Below are positions 60,124 to 64,000 of a DNA stretch of 64,000 nt, piece after piece (positions within the stretch are counted from its first letter, which is position 1; each line of letters opens with the position of its first letter). The stretch is taken from the NCBI GenBank assembly GCA_023423695.1, contig JAFAFA010000048.1, positions 1-64,000 of the forward strand, in the 5' to 3' direction. The position numbers and the translations under genes were made by a program. This DNA is from Pseudomonadota bacterium (GTDB lineage Bacteria > Pseudomonadota > Alphaproteobacteria > Azospirillales > Azospirillaceae). Below the pieces are notes generated by a model, which saw only the letters and a program-made list of their open reading frames with translations, was not told the origin of the DNA and did no database searches.

Positions 60124-60974
60124 TGTCCGACACTCCGCAGCGGGTCGGTTGGGCGCAGCGTCATCGCCGGCCGGGCGCCGGGCGGCGGCATCGGGATGAT
60201 CGCATCGATCTCGCCGCCCTGGTTGTCGCGGCCGCGCAGCACCAGCGCCTTGGAATCCGACGGCGGGCGGAGGTCCAGTGAGTAGACCGGGTTTTCCGAC
60301 ACCGGCTCCAGGCTGTCGATCCGCGCCAGTTCGGACGGGCCGCCAGGGGTCTGAGCCTGGACCGTCAGCGTCTCGACGAAAAAGGCGGGGATGCCGTCGA
60401 CGAGGCCGGTGTCGTTGGGGTGACGAATGCGCAGCCGCAGCCGCGCCACCCCGTCCTCATCCGCCGGCCACAGCCTGGCCTGCACCTCGCCGACATGGTC
60501 GGCCCAATCCTTCTGCGCATAGGACACAGGCGGGGCGCTGCAGCCGCCGCCCGCCGCATCGACCAGGACGCCCGACACGTGCCAGACACCGTCTGCGGTC
60601 CGCGCCGCACCGCGCACGGCGGTCGCCTGCTGGATCTTGATGCGGGTGGCGATGTAGGGCGCGGCGGTGCCGGGGTGATAGCGCAGGATCAGCGGAAAGG
60701 GGTTGAGGTCGGCGATCGCCAGCATCTCCACCACCTGCCCCAGGGCCGTGGCGTCGACGGACAGCGGCACGGCGCGGGTATCCTCCGCCGAAGCCGGTGC
60801 CGTGACCTTCACGGCATTGTCGAACACCACCGGCGCGTCGGCGAAATACTGATCGCGCAGAGCCTCCCACATCACGGAACCGAGCGGGTCGGAGGGGAAG
60901 GCTGCGGCGAATGCCGGAACGGCTGCCATCAGCAGCGCTGCGGTCAGGTGGCTTCCGAGCAAGGCATATCGCAT
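60120..60974 (-). CDS. Quinoprotein dehydrogenase-associated SoxYZ-like fused carrier
   Basis: This 284-residue exported protein has a signal peptide (~1-24). A SoxY-like domain (~30-150) contains a candidate carrier cysteine C145 in AAGGGCSAPP, and a SoxZ-like domain (~165-265) contains VARLRLRIRHPNDTGLVDG. True SoxY carries thiosulfate-derived sulfur on a C-terminal GGCGG; here the Cys is internal because of the fusion. No other sox genes are present, so its role lies with the quinoprotein system. GGAGGAG precedes the ATG at 60974. Confidence 0.85.
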   Translation of the reverse strand: MRYALLGSHLTAALLMAAVPAFAAAFPSDPLGSVMWEALRDQYFADAPVVFDNAVKVTAPASAEDTRAVPLSVDATALGQVVEMLAIADLNPFPLILRYHPGTAAPYIATRIKIQQATAVRGAARTADGVWHVSGVLVDAAGGGCSAPPVSYAQKDWADHVGEVQARLWPADEDGVARLRLRIRHPNDTGLVDGIPAFFVETLTVQAQTPGGPSELARIDSLEPVSENPVYSLDLRPPSDSKALVLRGRDNQGGEIDAIIPMPPPGARPAMTLRPTDPLRSVGQ

Positions 60975-60996
60975 GCAACTCCTCCCCATCGTCCCT

Positions 60997-61851
60997 TCAC
61001 TCCACCAGCGGGGGCGGAGTGTGGGTGACGCCGTAGCTGGCGAAGATCTTCGCCATCGTCCCGTCCTCGGTCAGGGCGGCCACCGCGTCGCCGACGGCGT
61101 AGACGAGATCGCGGGAGTTCTCCTTGGTCGCCATGCCGACGTTCCAGCTCGACGTCATCATCCCCGGCAGGGTCACCGTGGTGATCGGGAACTGCTCCGC
61201 CCGCGCGCCAAGCGCAGCCTGCATCTGGCTGAGCGGCGCCAGCACCGCGGCGGCTTCACCGGCGGTCAGCTTCTCCACGGCGGCCTCGGGCGTCGGGCAA
61301 TGGATGATGTGGCTGCGCAGCCGGCCGCCCTGCAGGCCCAGCAGGAAGAAGTCGGGGATGCTGTCGATCTCCACCGCGATCGGCTCCTCCGGCAGTGTCG
61401 CCAGCATGGCGGAGCGCACCCGCTGCGGATCGCGCGCCAGCGCGAACACCTCGTGATGATAGGGGCCGAACAGCACCGCCTCCGGGTTCATCAGGCCGAA
61501 CTGCTTGTCATAGGGGATGTGCATCATGATGTCGGCCAGCTCGCCGCCGAACAGGCTGCCGCGCCACACCGCGACGCGCAGGTCGTCGGACACGGTTTCC
61601 CCGGCGATCTGCTCCACGATGTCTGCCTTCACGTCCAGCTTTCCCGCAATCGCCCTGGCGAGATCCACGTCGATGCCGACCAGGGTTCCGTCCTGCTGGA
61701 AGGAGAAGGGCCGGAAATCGCGATAGACGGCGACCCTCAGCCGGCCGCGCTCCATCACCTCGTCCAGCGGACGGGCGGAGGCACCGCGCGGACATGCCAA
61801 CATTGTTGCGGCAAGTCCGGAAAGAATGCAGCGGCGGGTCACAGGCGCCAT
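60997..61851 (-). CDS. Quinoprotein-associated solute-binding protein (MoxJ-like)
   Basis: This 284-residue protein has a leader (MAPVTRRCILSGLAATMLACPRGASA) and the family 3 solute-binding fold: LRVAVYRDFRPFSFQQDGTLVGIDVDLARAIAGKL, then VWRGSLFGGELADIMMHIPYDKQF. MoxJ/XoxJ-type proteins assist PQQ dehydrogenase maturation or activation rather than transport. It is the first gene of the minus-strand run with the carrier and metallohydrolase, 22 bases from the carrier start. The ATG at 61851 is preferred to a TTG at 61866. Confidence 0.86.
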   Translation of the reverse strand: MAPVTRRCILSGLAATMLACPRGASARPLDEVMERGRLRVAVYRDFRPFSFQQDGTLVGIDVDLARAIAGKLDVKADIVEQIAGETVSDDLRVAVWRGSLFGGELADIMMHIPYDKQFGLMNPEAVLFGPYHHEVFALARDPQRVRSAMLATLPEEPIAVEIDSIPDFFLLGLQGGRLRSHIIHCPTPEAAVEKLTAGEAAAVLAPLSQMQAALGARAEQFPITTVTLPGMMTSSWNVGMATKENSRDLVYAVGDAVAALTEDGTMAKIFASYGVTHTPPPLVE

Positions 61852-61916
61852 TGGAAATCCCGGCAATGGTTTGCTGAACGGCTGGGAAACCAGGATAGCG
61901 ATTGGTCAGCAATGCC

Positions 61917-61934
61917 AATAATTGGACTTTCGTA
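61917..61934. promoter_or_regulatory. 18-bp shared motif in the divergent region at 61.9 kb
   Basis: AATAATTGGACTTTCGTA, overlapping the palindrome CCAATAATTGG at 61915-61925, is the near twin of 57062-57079. It is 66 bases upstream of the MoxJ-like gene and 136 bases upstream of the divergent binding-protein gene, so it may control both. Confidence 0.45.
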
Positions 61935-62069
61935 CAAGGCGTGGCATGACTGCGATCGCTCCGCGGACTTCCCGCCCCGTCGGACCGCTGTCCATCCTCC
62001 CATAGTCGCATTCCGGAGACCGGTTTCGCCGGATAGGCTGCACTCCAAACTGTTTGCGTCCCGACGGAT

Positions 62070-63290
62070 ATGATGACAAAGACCCGCCTGCTCCACAGCC
62101 TGCCGCTGGCCGCACTTGGTGCCCTGTTGCTGACCGGCGTGCCCGTCGCCGCCGAGCAGAATGCCGGCGCGGATACCGGGGAGATCCGCATCGGCTTCCT
62201 TACGCAGACGCCGGAACCGCCGCCCTACGTCGCCAACCCGGACGAGCCGACGGCCGACGACGGGCTGGCCGGTGCGGCGCTCGCCATCGCCGACAACAAC
62301 ACGACCGGCAAATTCCTCAAGCAGTCCTTCGTGCTGGACAGCGTGGAGGTCCCGCCCGACGGAGACGCGGCGGCTGCCCTGCGCGAACTGGCGGGACGCG
62401 GCGGCCGCTTCGTCGTCGTCGATGCGCCGGGCGCGACGGTGGAAGCGCTGTCGAAGCTGCCGGAGGCACGCAACCTGCTGCTTCTGAACGCCAACGCGAC
62501 CGACGACTCCCTGCGCGGCGCAGCCTGTGCGCCCAATCTGCTGCATGTGGCGCCGAGCCGGGCGATGCTGGCCGATGCGCTCGGGCAATATCTGGTGAAG
62601 AAGCGCTGGCCGCGCTGGTTCCTCGTCACCGGCCGCCGGCAGGAGGACAGGCTCTATGCCGACGCGGTCCGCCGCACCGCCAAGCGCGTCGGCGCCCAGA
62701 TCGTGGCGGAAAAGGAGTGGACCGCCGACAGCGACGTGAACCGCACGGCGGAGGCGGAAATCCCCGTCTTCACCCAGGCCAAATCCTACGACGTGCTGAT
62801 CGTTGCCGACGAGGTCGGGGAATTCGGCGATTACCTGTCCTACCGCACCGCCGATCCGCGCCCTGTGGCCGGCACCCAGGGGCTGGTTCCCACGGTCTGG
62901 CACCGCACCCACGAACAATGGGGGGCGGCACAGCTGCAATCCCGCTTCAAGGCGGCGGCCAAGCGCCCGATGACCGCCCGGGACCACAATGACTGGACCG
63001 CCGTCCGCGTGGTGGGAGAGGCGGCGGCCCGCGCCCGCACCGCCGACCCGGACCGGCTGATCGCCTTCATCCAATCGCCCGACTTCACCATGTCCGCCTT
63101 CCGCGGCGCGCCGCTTACCGTGCGTCCGTGGGACGGGCAGCTGCGCCAGCCTTTGCTGCTCGCCGCCGACCGCTCGGTCGTGTCGGTGTCGCCGCAGGAG
63201 GGGTTCCTGCATCCGCGGACCGAACTGGACAGCCTGGGTTACGACCAACCTGAAACGCTCTGCAAGACGCGAGGGAAGAAAACGCCATGA
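62070..63290 (+). CDS. PQQ-dehydrogenase-associated substrate-binding protein (branched-chain amino-acid type fold)
   Basis: This 406-residue protein has a signal peptide (~1-28). A LivJ-like two-lobed fold follows: IRIGFLTQTPEPPPY, GLAGAALAIADNNTTGKFLKQSF, NLLLLNANATDDSLRGAACAPNLLHVAPSRAMLADALGQYLVKKRWPRWFLVTGR. Proteins of this subfamily are encoded with PQQ alcohol dehydrogenase systems. A two-ATG start occurs at 62070 and 62073, with no clear ribosome site. Its stop overlaps the next gene by four bases (ATGA). Confidence 0.86.
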   Translation: MMTKTRLLHSLPLAALGALLLTGVPVAAEQNAGADTGEIRIGFLTQTPEPPPYVANPDEPTADDGLAGAALAIADNNTTGKFLKQSFVLDSVEVPPDGDAAAALRELAGRGGRFVVVDAPGATVEALSKLPEARNLLLLNANATDDSLRGAACAPNLLHVAPSRAMLADALGQYLVKKRWPRWFLVTGRRQEDRLYADAVRRTAKRVGAQIVAEKEWTADSDVNRTAEAEIPVFTQAKSYDVLIVADEVGEFGDYLSYRTADPRPVAGTQGLVPTVWHRTHEQWGAAQLQSRFKAAAKRPMTARDHNDWTAVRVVGEAAARARTADPDRLIAFIQSPDFTMSAFRGAPLTVRPWDGQLRQPLLLAADRSVVSVSPQEGFLHPRTELDSLGYDQPETLCKTRGKKTP

Positions 63291-64000
63291 CATCCGCCCG
63301 CCAGCCCTGGTTACCCCTGACCGCTTCCCTGCTGACCGCCTTCCTGGCGTCCGCCGCGTCGGCCCAGACGATCTATGTGTCCAACGAAAAGGACAACAGC
63401 CTGTCGGTGATCGACGGCAAGACGATGGCGGTGGTCGACACCATCAAGGTCGGCAAGCGCCCGCGCGGCATCACCCTGTCCAAGGACGGCACCCAGCTGT
63501 TCATCTGCGCCAGCGACGACCATGCGGTGCAGGTGCTCGACCTCGCCAGCAGGAAGGTCGTGCACAACCTGCCCTCCGGCGAGGATCCGGAACAGTTTGC
63601 GCTCAGCCCCGATGGCAAGAGCCTGTTCATCGCCAATGAGGACAGCAACGTCGTCACCGTGGTCGACGTGCCCGCGCGCAAGGTCGCCTTCCAGGTCGAT
63701 GTCGGGGTGGAGCCGGAAGGCATGGACGTCAGCCCCGATGGCCGCTGGGCCGTCAACACGTCCGAGACCACCAGCATGGTTCACTGGATCGACGTGGAGA
63801 AGCGGCAGGTCGTCGACAACACCCTGGTCGGGCCGCGCCCGCGCCATGCGGAGTTCACCAAGGACGGCGCGCAGTTGTGGGTGTCGTCGGAGATCGGCGG
63901 AACCGTCAGCGTCATCGACACCGCCACGCGGCAGGTCAAGAAGGTCGTCGACTTCCACATCAAGGGCGTCGCCAAGGACCGCATACAGCCGGTGGGCGTC
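63287..64000 (+). CDS. PQQ-associated beta-propeller protein, N-terminal part, runs off the window
   Basis: The first 238 residues are visible. A signal peptide (to about SASAQ) is followed by YncE-like YVTN propeller repeats: IYVSNEKDNSLSVIDGKTMAVVDTIKVGKRPRGITLSKDG, LFIANEDSNVVTVVDVPARKVAFQVDVGVEPEGMDVSPDG, and LWVSSEIGGTVSVIDTATRQV. Such proteins occur next to PQQ dehydrogenase systems and probably act in the periplasm. It is coupled to the preceding gene by an ATGA overlap. Confidence 0.88.
   Translation, partial: MTSARQPWLPLTASLLTAFLASAASAQTIYVSNEKDNSLSVIDGKTMAVVDTIKVGKRPRGITLSKDGTQLFICASDDHAVQVLDLASRKVVHNLPSGEDPEQFALSPDGKSLFIANEDSNVVTVVDVPARKVAFQVDVGVEPEGMDVSPDGRWAVNTSETTSMVHWIDVEKRQVVDNTLVGPRPRHAEFTKDGAQLWVSSEIGGTVSVIDTATRQVKKVVDFHIKGVAKDRIQPVGV

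Overview
The window is GC-rich, densely coded DNA of alphaproteobacterial character, most like Azospirillum or a relative in the Rhodospirillales. This rests on several traits together: three-gene and fused TRAP transporters, large hybrid kinases, a bacteriophytochrome, a pyridine-carboxylate pathway, PQQ alcohol oxidation and REP-like palindromes. The taxon is inferred, not proven. No rRNA, tRNA, CRISPR array, intact insertion sequence or replication origin was recognised.

Positions 1-9.2 kb: the start of enolase, a formate/nitrite channel preceded by two copies of a TGTAG-N5-CTACA palindrome, then a LacI-controlled block. That block holds a TRAP uptake system (binding protein plus fused DctQM), a VOC protein, a RuBisCO-like protein with intact KDDE active-site residues and a DUF1537 acid-sugar kinase. 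It reads as a branched acid-sugar (apionate/isoapionate-type) pathway whose substrate is not fixed.

Positions 9.3-18 kb: an ABC-2 exporter pair, then a LysR-controlled operon on the minus strand with a second TRAP system, an HMG-CoA-lyase-like enzyme, a class III CoA-transferase and a gamma-carbonic-anhydrase-like hexapeptide protein. This suggests import, CoA activation and aldol cleavage of a C5/C6 hydroxy-acid.

Positions 18-32 kb: signalling and stress genes. They include a double-kinase hybrid sensor with its receiver, a small membrane protein, a remnant of an acyl-CoA ligase, a PAS protein, a ferredoxin-type oxidoreductase behind a near-perfect SoxR-type promoter, an SH3 protein, a KaiC-like ATPase paired with a hybrid kinase, an MFS/LysR pair and a chemoreceptor.

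Positions 32.2-43.4 kb: an apparently complete aerobic nicotinate pathway, nicT-F-E-D-C on the minus strand and nicX-R-A-B on the plus strand, diverging from a 468-bp regulatory region. NicAB makes 6-hydroxynicotinate, NicC 2,5-dihydroxypyridine, NicX N-formylmaleamate, NicD maleamate plus formate, NicF maleate plus ammonia, and NicE fumarate.

Positions 43.5-54.1 kb: a MocR/PdxR regulator with a divergent EamA permease, a 28-residue membrane peptide, a nitronate-monooxygenase-like protein, a bacteriophytochrome operon with two single-domain receivers and an HWE kinase, and a copper-chaperone pair.

Positions 53.4-64 kb: a quinoprotein alcohol oxidation locus. It has an ABC transporter, a cache protein, cytochrome c550 PedF, a PQQ dehydrogenase carrying the extra aspartate of lanthanide-dependent enzymes, a metallohydrolase, a fused SoxYZ-like carrier, two solute-binding-like proteins and the start of a beta-propeller protein. 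A shared 18-bp motif upstream of pedF and in the divergent region near 61.9 kb suggests common control.
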